Assembly (NCBI GenBank): GCA_963746605.1 | Contig: CAVVCH010000050.1 | Location: forward strand, 27,005-91,004 | Direction of reading: 5' to 3' | DNA length: 64,000 nucleotides | DNA from: CAVQSS01 sp963746605 | GTDB lineage: Bacteria > Desulfobacterota > RBG-13-43-22 | In this document: positions 36,256 through 45,631 of the stretch, one piece after another | Numbering within the stretch: the first letter of the stretch is position 1 | Layout of the letters: every line of letters starts with the position of its first letter | Notes under the pieces: model-generated | Seen by the model: only the letters and a program-made list of their open reading frames with translations | Databases searched by the model: none | What the model was told of the DNA's origin: nothing | Made by a program: the position numbers and the translations under genes

Positions 36256-37404
36256 ATGAAAATCGCCATAGACATCCGCACCGTTTTACCCACCCGTTCC
36301 GGGGTAGGCAATTATGTACTGCATCTGGTTGAAAATCTGCTGCAGGAAGACCGGGAATCCGCCTATTATTTTTTGTCCCGTCCCGAAAATCTTTTTCGCT
36401 TGAACCCGTCACCCCATCGGGTGCGGTCCCTGTTGACCATCTTTTCCCACGAAAACCATCCCTTTGGGGACCTCTGGGAACATTTCATTCTCCCGATTCG
36501 CTTGCAGGAAAAAGAAATCGACGTCTTTCACGGACCGGCTTCCCTGATTCCCTTCCGCAAAGCGGGTTTTCGCGTCGTGGTTACCATCCATGATCTGGTG
36601 GCCTTCCTTTTTCCTCATACCATCCCGATCAAATACGGCGCCTACATGCGTTACATTTTAAAACACGCCGTGCGTCGGGCCGATAAGATTATTTCCGTTT
36701 CTTATCACACCCGGGATGATCTGATCCGCATCTTAGACGTCCCCCCGGAAAAAATCGTCGTTATCCATGAGGCCCCCACACCCCTTTTCCGCCCCATTGA
36801 AAAGGAAGAGGCGCAGGCCCAACTGCGGGCCCGTTATGGCCTGACGAAGAAATACCTCTTTCACCTGGGTAATATTGAACCCCGCAAGAACCTGATTGTA
36901 CTTTTGAAGGCCTTCGCCCAAGTCTGTCAGGAATTAAAGGAGGATTACGCCCTGGTTTTAAGCGGGCAACCAGGCTGGTTAACGCAGTCTCTACAACGCT
37001 TTCTCCAGGATTACCCCCTAAGGGACCGTATCCTCTTTACCGGCTATGTGCCCCGAAACGACCTGCCCCTCTTTATGAACGGAGCTGAAATATTTGTTTT
37101 CCCCTCCCTTTATGAGGGTTTCGGGCTACCGGTACTCGAAGCCATGAGCTGCGGCACTCCGGTGATCTCTTCCAATTGTTCATCCATCCCGGAAATTGTG
37201 GAAGACGCCGGTCTGTTGATCGACCCCTCCGACCCCCAAGCCCTGGCGGAGCAAATAATCTATCTATTGAAAAACCCGGAAGAGCGGGAGCGGCTGAGCG
37301 AAAAGGGACTTAAACAGGCCGCCCTTTTTACCTGGCGGGAGTCCGCCCGCAAGACCTTGGACGTCTATCGTTCCATCGGTCAGCTCAGTTTTCCTTTTGT
37401 CTAA
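36256..37404 (+). CDS. GT4-family glycosyltransferase
   Basis: A 382-residue cytoplasmic GT-B enzyme starting at MKIAIDIRTVLPTRSGVGNY. The donor-binding C-terminal half has FVFPSLYEGFGLPVLEAMSC followed by GTPVISSN, the E-x7-E pattern of retaining GT4 enzymes, and GNIEPRKNLIVLLKA. It adds a sugar from a nucleotide donor; the sugar is unknown. First of three similar transferases behind the flippase. Confidence 0.88.
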   Translation: MKIAIDIRTVLPTRSGVGNYVLHLVENLLQEDRESAYYFLSRPENLFRLNPSPHRVRSLLTIFSHENHPFGDLWEHFILPIRLQEKEIDVFHGPASLIPFRKAGFRVVVTIHDLVAFLFPHTIPIKYGAYMRYILKHAVRRADKIISVSYHTRDDLIRILDVPPEKIVVIHEAPTPLFRPIEKEEAQAQLRARYGLTKKYLFHLGNIEPRKNLIVLLKAFAQVCQELKEDYALVLSGQPGWLTQSLQRFLQDYPLRDRILFTGYVPRNDLPLFMNGAEIFVFPSLYEGFGLPVLEAMSCGTPVISSNCSSIPEIVEDAGLLIDPSDPQALAEQIIYLLKNPEERERLSEKGLKQAALFTWRESARKTLDVYRSIGQLSFPFV

Positions 37405-37408
37405 CCCT

Positions 37409-37436
37409 AGCCAAAAATTTTTGGAAATTTTTGGCT
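37409..37436. promoter_or_regulatory. Hairpin between glycosyltransferase genes
   Basis: AGCCAAAAATTT and AAATTTTTGGCT pair over 12 perfect bases with loop TTGG, immediately after the stop of the first transferase. AT-rich and without a T run, similar in style to the hairpin after hdrA; more likely an RNA-stability element than a terminator. Confidence 0.45.
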
Positions 37437-37458
37437 GAAATAAAAGACTCATAATCCA

Positions 37459-38571
37459 ATGAAAATTATTTTTGACGCCCGGGTCATCGAAAAAAAGACG
37501 CACGGGATCGCCCGTTTTTGCATGAAGCTGCTAGAGCAATTGCTGGTCCTGGACCTTCAAAACGAATATCTGGTATTGACCCGCTTCCCTTGGGTAAAGG
37601 ACTGGTTTCACCCCCAGGCCCGGGTGACCTGGCGAACGGTCGCCATTCCCCCCTACAACCTTCGGGAGCAGGCGCTGATCCCCTGGCTGCTGAGAAAGGA
37701 CTCCTTTGATCTCTTTTTTTCACCTACCTACGCCGTTCCCCTCGCCCTGGCCTCACGGTCGGTCCTGACCATCCATGACCTCATTCACCTGATCTTTCCT
37801 AACGATTACGGCTGGAAATACCGCTGGTATTACCGGCTGCTGGTTCGCCCGGCGGTAGCCCGTTCCCGGCGGGTTTTCACGGTCTCGGAAAGCTCCCGGC
37901 AGGACATCGTCGCCTACCTGGGTGGGCAGAAAGCCAGAATCGATGTCATCCCTAATGGGTTGGATTCTTTTTGGGGTCCCCGGCCGGAGGATCCCGAATT
38001 CCTCAAACGGTATGGCCTGGCGGACGGCTTCGTTCTGTTCGTGGGCAACGACCGACCTCACAAGAATTTTCCCCGAGTTCTGGAAGTGTTCAGGCGCCTG
38101 GTACGGGAGGAAACCTATCCGGGTAAGCTGGTCGTGGTGGGGCTGTCCCCGGATCCGATACCGGCCGAATTGTCCGGGCGCCTGGTCGCTTTGCCCTATT
38201 GCCCGGACCAGGAGCTGGCGCAATTTTATTCCAGCGCCCACCTGTTGATGGCCCCCTCACTCTATGAGGGATTCGGGCTGCCGGTTCTGGAGGCGATGGC
38301 CTGCGGGTGCCCGGTCCTGGTCAGCCGGACCGCTTCCTTACCGGAAATCACCGGAACAGCAGGCCTGACTGTCGACCCGCTCCAAGTGGAAGACATTTGG
38401 TCAGGCCTCAAGCAGATCCTGACGGACCCGGTCCGGCGGCAGAAAATGATCCGCGCCGGCCTTGACCAGGCCCGCCTTTATTCCTGGAAGGCCACGGCCC
38501 AAAAAGTCCTCCAGATTTTTGAAGAACTAGCCAAAAATATTTTAAACAAATTCTCAGAACAATGGATGTAA
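37459..38571 (+). CDS. GT4-family glycosyltransferase
   Basis: A 370-residue enzyme, MKIIFDARVIEKKTHGIARF at the start and LMAPSLYEGFGLPVLEAMAC in the donor site. VGNDRPHKNFPRVLEVFRRL marks the linker to the C-terminal Rossmann domain. Similar in layout to its upstream neighbour, which suggests an old duplication. Its last 10 bases overlap the earliest possible start of the third transferase. Confidence 0.88.
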   Translation: MKIIFDARVIEKKTHGIARFCMKLLEQLLVLDLQNEYLVLTRFPWVKDWFHPQARVTWRTVAIPPYNLREQALIPWLLRKDSFDLFFSPTYAVPLALASRSVLTIHDLIHLIFPNDYGWKYRWYYRLLVRPAVARSRRVFTVSESSRQDIVAYLGGQKARIDVIPNGLDSFWGPRPEDPEFLKRYGLADGFVLFVGNDRPHKNFPRVLEVFRRLVREETYPGKLVVVGLSPDPIPAELSGRLVALPYCPDQELAQFYSSAHLLMAPSLYEGFGLPVLEAMACGCPVLVSRTASLPEITGTAGLTVDPLQVEDIWSGLKQILTDPVRRQKMIRAGLDQARLYSWKATAQKVLQIFEELAKNILNKFSEQWM

Positions 38572-39767
38572 GAATCTATCCCGGACGGAACGTCATGTCT
38601 GAACTTCAGGAAAACGATGCCTTTTTGAAAACCCGACGGGTGGCCCTGGTTCATGACTGGTTAACCGGGATGCGGGGAGGGGAAAAATGCCTGGAAGTTT
38701 TCTGCGAGATCTTCCCCCAGGCCGACATCTATACCCTTTTTCATTTTCCCGGGACAGTCTCCCCAACCATCGAAGGGCATCCCATCCATACGACCTGGGT
38801 TCAACACCTGCCCCTTCTGGCCGCCAAATACCGAAACTACCTGCCCCTCTTCCCCCTGGCCATGGAAGGCCTTTCCTTCAAAGGCTATGATCTGGTCTTG
38901 TCCAGCAGCCACTGTGTGGCCAAGGCCGCCCGGGCACCGTCCTCGGCGACGCACATCTCCTACGTTTTCACACCCATCCGCTACGTCTGGGACATGTACG
39001 ACATCTACTTCGGTCGGGAATCAAATGCCGGGCGTCTGCCCAAGCTGCTGATGCCCTTGATCGCCCCTCTTTTCCGGAAATGGGATGTCCGGACCTGCCG
39101 GCGGGTGGATCATTTTTTAGCCGATTCCGATCATGTCCGAAAACGGATCCGGCGCTATTACCAGCGGGAGGCGGAAGTGATCCCGGTCCCGGTCGACACC
39201 GGGCAATTCAGCTTGGCCGATCGGCCCGGGGATTACTACCTGATGGTCACAGCCCTGGCTCCTTACAAGCGGGTCGACCTGGCCGTCCGGGCCTTCAATC
39301 GCCTGGGAATACCGCTGATCATCGTGGGCAAAGGCCCGCTGCGCGAACGCCTGCAGGGGGAATCCAAAAAAAATATTACCTGGTTCGGGTGGGCCGAACC
39401 CGAAGAGCTTAAACGACTGTACGGGGAATGCCGGGCCTTGATCTTCCCCGGGGAAGAAGACGCCGGTATCACCCCTTTGGAGGCCCAGGCCTCGGGCCGG
39501 CCGGTAGTGGCCTTTGGGCTGGGCGGTGCCCTCGAAACCGTAGTGCCTCTGACCGACTACCAAACCGGACGAAAGGATTTCTTCGGCGGGGTCTTTTTTT
39601 ACCAGCAGCGTGAAGAGGCGCTCATGGAGGCCGTCCGCACTTTGGAGAAACATCTTCATTTGATTCGGCCGGAAAAACTCCAGGCCTTTGCCCGGACCTT
39701 TGACCGAGAGGTTTTTAAACAAAAAATGATCGAAACCATCACCTCCAAGATGAAAACGAGCACCTAA
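38562..39767 (+). CDS. GT4-family glycosyltransferase
   Basis: Up to 401 residues; ATG 38562 overlaps the previous gene, ATG 38595 (MSELQEND) is the alternative. VALVHDWLTGMRGGEKCLEV at the N-terminus and LIFPGEEDAGITPLEAQASG in the donor site place it in a GT4 branch different from the other two. Last enzyme of the glycan operon, followed after 8 bases by the selenoprotein glutaredoxin gene. Confidence 0.86.
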   Translation: MDVRIYPGRNVMSELQENDAFLKTRRVALVHDWLTGMRGGEKCLEVFCEIFPQADIYTLFHFPGTVSPTIEGHPIHTTWVQHLPLLAAKYRNYLPLFPLAMEGLSFKGYDLVLSSSHCVAKAARAPSSATHISYVFTPIRYVWDMYDIYFGRESNAGRLPKLLMPLIAPLFRKWDVRTCRRVDHFLADSDHVRKRIRRYYQREAEVIPVPVDTGQFSLADRPGDYYLMVTALAPYKRVDLAVRAFNRLGIPLIIVGKGPLRERLQGESKKNITWFGWAEPEELKRLYGECRALIFPGEEDAGITPLEAQASGRPVVAFGLGGALETVVPLTDYQTGRKDFFGGVFFYQQREEALMEAVRTLEKHLHLIRPEKLQAFARTFDREVFKQKMIETITSKMKTST

Positions 39768-39775
39768 CCAAAACT

Positions 39776-40012
39776 ATGGAAGAACTTGTGGTCTATTCCC
39801 TGCCCGCTTGAGCGGAGTGTCGACTGGTGAAAGAGTTCTTTCACCAAAAGGGCCTGACCTATCAGGAATTCGACTTATCCCAAGACCGGGAGGCCGTGGT
39901 CCGCATGCTTCGTTTGACCAGACAAAAAAGGGTCCCGGTAATCCAGAGGGGCGCCCGTTACCTTGTCGGGTTCAACGCCCGGGAATTGGAGCAATTCGTC
40001 ACACCGGTCTAG
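39776..40012 (+). CDS. Selenocysteine glutaredoxin
   Basis: With UGA at 39809-39811 read as Sec12, a 78-residue glutaredoxin: MEELVVYSLPA-U-AEC (active site UxxC in place of CxxC), RLVKEFFHQKGLTYQEFDLS, the cis-proline turn KRVPVIQ and GFNARELEQF. Read as a stop, only 11 codons remain, yet the downstream frame keeps every glutaredoxin feature. It reduces disulfides, with Sec giving a faster attacking residue. No clear ribosome site precedes it, so it may rely on coupling to the glycosyltransferase that ends eight bases upstream. Confidence 0.9.
39809..39846 (+). promoter_or_regulatory. Bacterial SECIS element of the glutaredoxin gene
   Basis: UGGUGAAAGA (39825-39834) and UCUUUCACCA (39837-39846) are perfectly complementary around GU; sterically a 9-bp stem with loop AGUU. 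The GU of the loop starts 23 bases after the UGA, close to the 21 of the other two elements. Confidence 0.82.
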
Positions 40013-40078
40013 CATAAAACAGGATCACCAGCCGTGAAGCAGTCGATTGTTTGATCATTCGATTGGAAGCCGGGATTT

Positions 40079-41540
40079 TTGAGCTTCACCCAGAAGACGT
40101 TTTTATTATGCCCCACTCCACCCATTCATTACCTGACCGTTTCGGAGCTGATCCGATGTTACCGGAATAAATCATTGAGTCCGGTGGAAGTCACCCGCCA
40201 CCTTCTGGAGCGGAACCAAAAGCTCGACCCCCGGCTAAAATCCTTCTTGCACCTCACTCCGGAGCGGGCATTGGAAGAGGCCCGCAAGGCCGAACGGGCC
40301 TGGTGGAAAAGGGACGATCCCGGTCCGCTCTGCGGCGTCCCCTACGCGGTCAAAGACCTTTTTGACGTTCGGGGGGTTCCCACCACCGCCGGGACCCGCC
40401 TGCGGAAGAACGTCGTGGCCCGATCGGATTCCTGGGCCGTGCGACGCCTGACCCGGGCCGGAATGGTGCTCATTGGAAAGACCCAGACGGTTCAGTTTGC
40501 CTACGGGGGGGTGGGGATCAATCACGACCAGGGCACACCGCTCAATCCCTGGAAACAAAGACCGCATGTCCCCGGCGGCTCCAGCAGCGGGTCGGCCGTG
40601 GCGGTGGCCTCCGGGCTGGTCCCAACGGCCCTGGGCACCGACACCGGAGGATCGGTACGCATCCCCGCGTCCCTCTGTGGCCTGGTGGGCTTGAAAACCA
40701 CGGTGGGCCGCGTCGGGCGAAGCGGGGTGTACCCGCTGAGCTTTCGCCTGGACTCGATCGGACCGTTGGCCCGCTCGGTGGAAGACGCGGCCCTGGTCGG
40801 CCGGGCATTGCAGGGCATCGATCCGGGCGATGACACCACCCGTCCGGTACCGGCGGACGACTGGACTTCCGGTCTAAAGGCGGGCCTGGCCGGTCTTCGC
40901 CTGGGGATCGTCGAAACCGTTTTCTTTGATCAGGCCGACCCGGAAGTGGACGCGGCGGTCCGGGAAGCGGGAAGCCTTCTTGGTTCAGCCGGGCGGCGAC
41001 GACCTGGACCTGCCCGAGGCGGCCGGAAGTCATCCAGAAATCCTATACCCCCCTCATCACGGCCGCTGAAGGCTGTGTGGTCAACAAGCAGTATCTCGAG
41101 GACGGCACTTCGACGAACTGGATCCGGTGATCGCCCGGCGCCTGATCAAAGGCCGGGACTCTTTCCGCCGTCGATTACACTACCTGGTTCAACCTGGAAG
41201 CAATGGCAAACCTTCCGAGGCCGTGTCGGCGACGTCTTGACAGGCCTTCGACGCCCTGATCGTCCCACCACCGCCCGTCCCCGCGCGTGGCAATAAGAGC
41301 ATTTCGACCAGCTACTTCGCCCGCTACTGCCCGCTACCTGCGGAACACCTTTATCGGCAATGTCCTCAATTTCTGTGCCGTGTCCCTGCCCTGCGGATTC
41401 ACCCGCCGGGGACTGCCCATCGGTCTGATGATTTACGCCAAGCCCTTTGAGGAAGCCCTGGCCCTCCGCATCGCCTATGCCTACGAACAGGCCAGTGACT
41501 GGCATCGCCGCTCGTCCCGACCTGTCCTGGATCGCTTAGG
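40079..41540 (+). pseudogene. Amidase-signature enzyme, decayed
   Basis: An amidase (GatA-like superfamily) intact for about 300 residues: the catalytic Lys in YAVKDLFDVRG, VPGGSSSGSAVAVASG with the first Ser, and LGTDTGGSVRIPASLCG with the second. From about 40980 the frame is lost repeatedly; pieces of the C-terminal part reappear in other frames, the last (RRGLPIGLMIYAKPFEEALA) in the frame open from 41287. Several breaks within 500 bases argue for a true pseudogene. Substrate would have been a carboxylic amide; no partner gat genes are near. Confidence 0.8.
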
Positions 41541-41705
41541 GTTCGGAGAAAGGAGAGATGGAAGAGGGAAGATGGAAGAAGGAACAAGAGAAGAGAGGAA
41601 CACAAATTCGAAAAAGGGACTGGATGTTGAGGATTGAGCGGGAATCTGATATCCTGATAATAGATAGGAGTTGAAAATCCATACCAAGGAAAGGAGCCCT
41701 GTACG

Positions 41706-42143
41706 ATGAAATTGCCTGAATATGTACCCGCGGCGGAAGTCAAGAAGACCTGCCAGGAATTGAAAATCAGCGACTGGACCAAAAAGAAAAAAGCGGCAGT
41801 CAGCCCGGCGGAAGCCAAAACCATCCTGAGTAAGGTCAACACCGGAAAAATGAAGATCGATCCTGAAGAATTCCGGAAAGGTCTGGAGGTGGAACTGGAA
41901 CACGGGATGACCTTCAGCGACGCCAATGTCACCAATAACCATCCCCTGCTCACCGGGTTGATTGTCATGGCGCACTTCAAGGAAACGCTGGATTACTATC
42001 GCCTGCTGGAGGTGGCGGAATTGGAAGGCGACCTGATCAAGGCCTTGGTCAAGGGGGATCTAAAAAAAATCAGAAACGTTTATACCCGCCTGAATCAGGC
42101 CCGGATAGGTCTCTACCAGGCTCAACTGAAACAGCTCAAGTAA
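41706..42143 (+). CDS. DUF5661-like small protein
   Basis: A 145-residue soluble, lysine-rich protein. The middle FRKGLEVELEHGMTFSDANV followed by NNHPLLTGLIVMAHFKETLDYY matches what I recall of DUF5661, a family of unknown function with conserved His residues in exactly these positions. AAAGGAG lies 12 bases before the ATG. A pattern of conserved E/H residues hints at metal binding, which is inference. Confidence 0.65.
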   Translation: MKLPEYVPAAEVKKTCQELKISDWTKKKKAAVSPAEAKTILSKVNTGKMKIDPEEFRKGLEVELEHGMTFSDANVTNNHPLLTGLIVMAHFKETLDYYRLLEVAELEGDLIKALVKGDLKKIRNVYTRLNQARIGLYQAQLKQLK

Positions 42144-42195
42144 CACCTCTCTTGACAAACCGTCCCGGGGATGAAGAATACCCCAAGGAGGATTT

Positions 42196-43098
42196 ATGGA
42201 ATTGGGAATGATCGGCTTAGGACGGATGGGCCTCAACATGGTCAAACGTCTGCTCCAAGGCGGACAGGAGGTGGTGGTGTTTAACCGGACCGCCGCCAAG
42301 ATCCGTGAAATCGAGCAACAGGGCGCTCGCGGGGCCTATACCATGGCGGATCTGGTGGGCGGACTAGCCCGGCCTCGGGCCGTCTGGCTGATGCTTCCGG
42401 CCGGCCCGGTGATCGATGAGCATCTGGACCAGTTGAAAGACCTTCTGCAACCCGACGACCTCATCATCGACGGCGGCAATAGTTTCTATCGAGACGACCG
42501 GCGGCGGGCCGAAACCTTAAAACCCCTGGGCATCCGTTGGCTGGATGTGGGGGTCAGCGGGGGAATCTACGGGTTGGAAAAAGGCTACTGCCTGATGGCC
42601 GGCGGAAGCCCGGAGGATTACCAGAGAGTGGAACCCCTCTTGACTGCCCTGGCCCCTCCGGAAGGCTGCCTTTACTGCGGCCCCACCGGGGCCGGTCACT
42701 TTGCCAAAATGGTCCACAACGGAATTGAGTATGGGATGATGCAGGCTTATGCCGAAGGATTCCACATCTTAGAGGCCTCTCCCTATGCGGATTCCCTGGA
42801 CTATGCCCGGTTGGCCCATCTCTGGAATCAGGGGAGCGTCATCCGTTCCTGGCTCCTCGAACTGACCGAAAAAGTATTCGCTCGGGATCCCAAACTGGCT
42901 TCGCTGCGCGGGGTGGTTGAAGATTCGGGAGAAGGCCGATGGACGGCCCAGCAGGCCATTGAATCCGGGGTGTCCGCTCCGGTGATCACCCTTTCCCTGA
43001 TGCAGCGCTTTATTTCCCAGGACCCGGATCTTTTTGCCAATCGGATGCTGGCGGCGCTCAGGCAGGAATTCGGCGGGCATAAGGTGAAGACCGCATAA
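42196..43098 (+). CDS. gnd: 6-phosphogluconate dehydrogenase, short form
   Basis: A 300-residue decarboxylating dehydrogenase turning 6-phosphogluconate into ribulose-5-phosphate. Coenzyme motif MIGLGRMGLNMVKRL, then GVSGGIYGLEKGYCLMAGG and GPTGAGHFAKMVHNGIEYGM, which hold the substrate-binding and catalytic lysine residues. The length is that of the short GndA/YqeC branch rather than the 470-residue E. coli type, and that branch is often NAD-dependent. Its stop codon shares a base with the zwf start (ATAATG), so the two are coupled. Confidence 0.92.
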   Translation: MELGMIGLGRMGLNMVKRLLQGGQEVVVFNRTAAKIREIEQQGARGAYTMADLVGGLARPRAVWLMLPAGPVIDEHLDQLKDLLQPDDLIIDGGNSFYRDDRRRAETLKPLGIRWLDVGVSGGIYGLEKGYCLMAGGSPEDYQRVEPLLTALAPPEGCLYCGPTGAGHFAKMVHNGIEYGMMQAYAEGFHILEASPYADSLDYARLAHLWNQGSVIRSWLLELTEKVFARDPKLASLRGVVEDSGEGRWTAQQAIESGVSAPVITLSLMQRFISQDPDLFANRMLAALRQEFGGHKVKTA

Positions 43099-44675
43099 TG
43101 GAAAATTCTTTCAATTCGGATGAGCCCCTGGACACCCGGGTAGCCCGGTGTCAACTAACCCCGGAAGCACCAACCGCGGCCGCCTGCCCGGTCGAATCCG
43201 ACCTGGACCCTTTTATTATCACCATCTTCGGGGCCTCCGGGGATCTCACCAGCAAAAAACTCCTGCCGGCCCTTTATCATCTCTATTTGCAGGAGGGCAT
43301 GCCGAAAAACTTCATCATTTTGGGTTGCGCCCGCACCCCGCTCAGCCGGGAATCCTTTCTCTACCAAATGAATCAGGCCGTGCGCGCTCACGGTCCGGAA
43401 GACCTTTCCCGCTGGACCGATTTCGCCTCCCGGCTCTATTATTTCACCATTCAGTACGACTCGCCGACCGCCTTCCAGGACCTGGCCCGAACGCTTGAAG
43501 ACCTGGATCGACGGCATCAGACCCGGGGCAACCGTATCTTTTACCTGGCCGTTCCCGCCCCCCTGGTTCCCCAGATCGCCGGAAACCTGGGAGGTTCCGG
43601 GTTGTCCCGGGAATTCGAAGCGGGAAAAGGATGGTCGCGGATCCTGGTGGAAAAACCCTTCGGCAGGGACCTGGAATCGGCCCGCGCCCTCAATCAGATC
43701 CTCCGGCACAGTTTTGAGGAGAAGCAGATTTTCCGTCTGGATCATTACCTGGCCAAGGAAACGGTTCAAAACATACTGATGTTCCGTTTCGCCAATGCCA
43801 TTTTCGAACCTCTCTGGAACCGCCAGTATGTCGAATCCATTCATATCACCGCCGCCGAGACCCTCGGCATCGAAAAACGAGCGGGTTATTATGATCAGGC
43901 CGGAGTGATCCGGGACATGTTCCAGAATCATCTCATGCAGCTTCTGGCCTTGACAGCCCTGGAACCCCCCTCGCTCTTCGAGGGCGATCAGGTCCAAGAT
44001 GAAAAACTGAAGGTCTTCCATTCCCTGCGCCCTTTCCCGATTGACGATTGGAGCGATAACCTCGTGCTGGGGCAATATCAACCCGGGGAAGTGGAGGGGA
44101 AAACCGTTCCCGGTTACCGGGAAGAACCGGGGATCCGACCGGACTCTCTGACTCCTACCTTTGCCCGGATGCGCCTTTTTCTGGACAACTGGCGCTGGCA
44201 GGGCGTGCCCTTTGTTCTCACCTCCGGCAAGCGGCTGTCCCGAAAAAAAACGGAAATCGTGATCCACTTCAAGTCCATTCCCCATTCCATGTTTCGGGAA
44301 ATCATCGGGGAGGCGATCCCGGCCAACCGGCTGACCCTCGGCATTCAACCGGAAGAAATCATCACCATGCAATTTCAGACCAAGAAGCCGGGATCCCGGG
44401 TCCAATCGCAGCCGGTCACCATGGTGTTCGACTATCGTCAGGGTTTTACTTCGCCGCCCTTGGAGGCCTATGAAAAGGTGCTGCTCGACTGCCTGCATGG
44501 GGATCACATGCTCTTCTGGCGCCAGGACGGACTGGAATTGTGCTGGTCTTTTTTGACGCCGATCCTGAACGTTTGCGAAACCTGCGCGCAAAGGGACCGC
44601 CGGTTATACCCTTATCCGGCGGGCAGTGAGGGACCGGAAGCCGCCCAACGGATTTTACATCCGCCTGGCTTCTAA
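43098..44675 (+). CDS. zwf: Glucose-6-phosphate 1-dehydrogenase
   Basis: A 525-residue enzyme, the entry to the oxidative pentose phosphate pathway. IFGASGDLTSKKLLPALYHL is the coenzyme site and RLDHYLAKETVQNILMFRFA the substrate site (usual HYLGKE here HYLAKE). An N-terminal extension of about 35 residues with acidic character is longer than in E. coli. It lies in order gnd-zwf-pgl. Confidence 0.94.
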   Translation: MENSFNSDEPLDTRVARCQLTPEAPTAAACPVESDLDPFIITIFGASGDLTSKKLLPALYHLYLQEGMPKNFIILGCARTPLSRESFLYQMNQAVRAHGPEDLSRWTDFASRLYYFTIQYDSPTAFQDLARTLEDLDRRHQTRGNRIFYLAVPAPLVPQIAGNLGGSGLSREFEAGKGWSRILVEKPFGRDLESARALNQILRHSFEEKQIFRLDHYLAKETVQNILMFRFANAIFEPLWNRQYVESIHITAAETLGIEKRAGYYDQAGVIRDMFQNHLMQLLALTALEPPSLFEGDQVQDEKLKVFHSLRPFPIDDWSDNLVLGQYQPGEVEGKTVPGYREEPGIRPDSLTPTFARMRLFLDNWRWQGVPFVLTSGKRLSRKKTEIVIHFKSIPHSMFREIIGEAIPANRLTLGIQPEEIITMQFQTKKPGSRVQSQPVTMVFDYRQGFTSPPLEAYEKVLLDCLHGDHMLFWRQDGLELCWSFLTPILNVCETCAQRDRRLYPYPAGSEGPEAAQRILHPPGF

Positions 44676-44773
44676 GCGTATTCTTTTGACAACCTGCATT
44701 CCTTTTGGTATTTCTGAGATCATTCTATTTTTTTCCATTTGGCCTTTGTTTCGGATTTGGTTGCGGTTAGCCC

Positions 44774-44808
44774 GCGCTGTGTTCTCGGCGTCTCTGCGGT
44801 GAAAAAAT
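44774..44808. repeat. CTCGGCGTCTCTGCGGTG-type dispersed repeat
   Basis: GCTGTGTTCTCGGCGTCTCTGCGGTGAAAAA is a repeat I know from intergenic DNA of several deltaproteobacteria (reverse form TTTCACCGCAGAGACG). A trace occurs near 52449 (CACAGAGATCTCAGAG). Located between zwf and pgl. Confidence 0.4.
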
Positions 44809-44836
44809 AAGCCGATTTTGAGAGGAGGCCTCGCCC

Positions 44837-45604
44837 TTGATACCGGAAGTCCATAGCTTTACGGATCAGAGAATGTGGGTGGATTCCACGGCCGACCTGA
44901 TTTGCCGGTCCGTAGCTGAAAGGATTTCCAAAAGCGGGATCTGTACCCTGGCCCTGGCCGGCGGGAAAACTCCGCAAGCCCTCTATAAACGGCTCAGCCA
45001 ACCCCCTTACCTTCAAGCCATCTGCTGGCCGGCTACGCACATCTTTTTGGGAGACGAACGCTGTGTCCCCTTTGAACACGAGGAAAGTAATTTCGGGATG
45101 GCCAACCGCCACTTAATCTCCCAGGTCCCCATCCCGCCCCAAAATTGCCACCCCATTCCGGTATACGCCGGACCCAGCGCCCAAATTGCCGTCCAGTACG
45201 AAGAGGAGATGAAAAGGCATTTTCAACACCTGCCGGCACAATGTGAATCCCTGACCAAGGATGCCAAGGGCCATTTTTTTCCGGTCTTCGATCTGATTAT
45301 CCTGGGGATGGGCAAGGACGGCCATACCGCTTCCCTTTTCCCCGGCGATCCGGCCTTAAAAGAGAAAATGCATTGGGCGGCCTTCGTCCAAAAATCGCCC
45401 CGTCCACCCCGTTTGCCGCGAGCCACCCTCACCCTGCCGGTCCTGCGAAACGCCCGTCTGGTATTGTTCTTTGTCTCCGAGGCGGAGAAAAAGGATATCA
45501 TCACCAAGGTGCTGGACCAAACCGAGCGCTTGACCAGCATCTACCCGGCCGCCCTGGTCCGCCCGGAGGGGAAATTGATCTGGATGATTTTGAAGGAAGG
45601 ATAG
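44837..45604 (+). CDS. pgl: 6-phosphogluconolactonase
   Basis: A 255-residue lactonase hydrolysing 6-phosphogluconolactone. LALAGGKTPQALYKRL, FLGDERCVPFEHEESNFGMA and ILGMGKDGHTASLFPG are family signatures. The start is TTG at 44837, eight bases after AGGAGG. It completes the oxidative branch with zwf and gnd. Confidence 0.93.
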   Translation: MIPEVHSFTDQRMWVDSTADLICRSVAERISKSGICTLALAGGKTPQALYKRLSQPPYLQAICWPATHIFLGDERCVPFEHEESNFGMANRHLISQVPIPPQNCHPIPVYAGPSAQIAVQYEEEMKRHFQHLPAQCESLTKDAKGHFFPVFDLIILGMGKDGHTASLFPGDPALKEKMHWAAFVQKSPRPPRLPRATLTLPVLRNARLVLFFVSEAEKKDIITKVLDQTERLTSIYPAALVRPEGKLIWMILKEG

Positions 45605-45631
45605 CCGGGAATTTTTTCGGATTTATCGACC

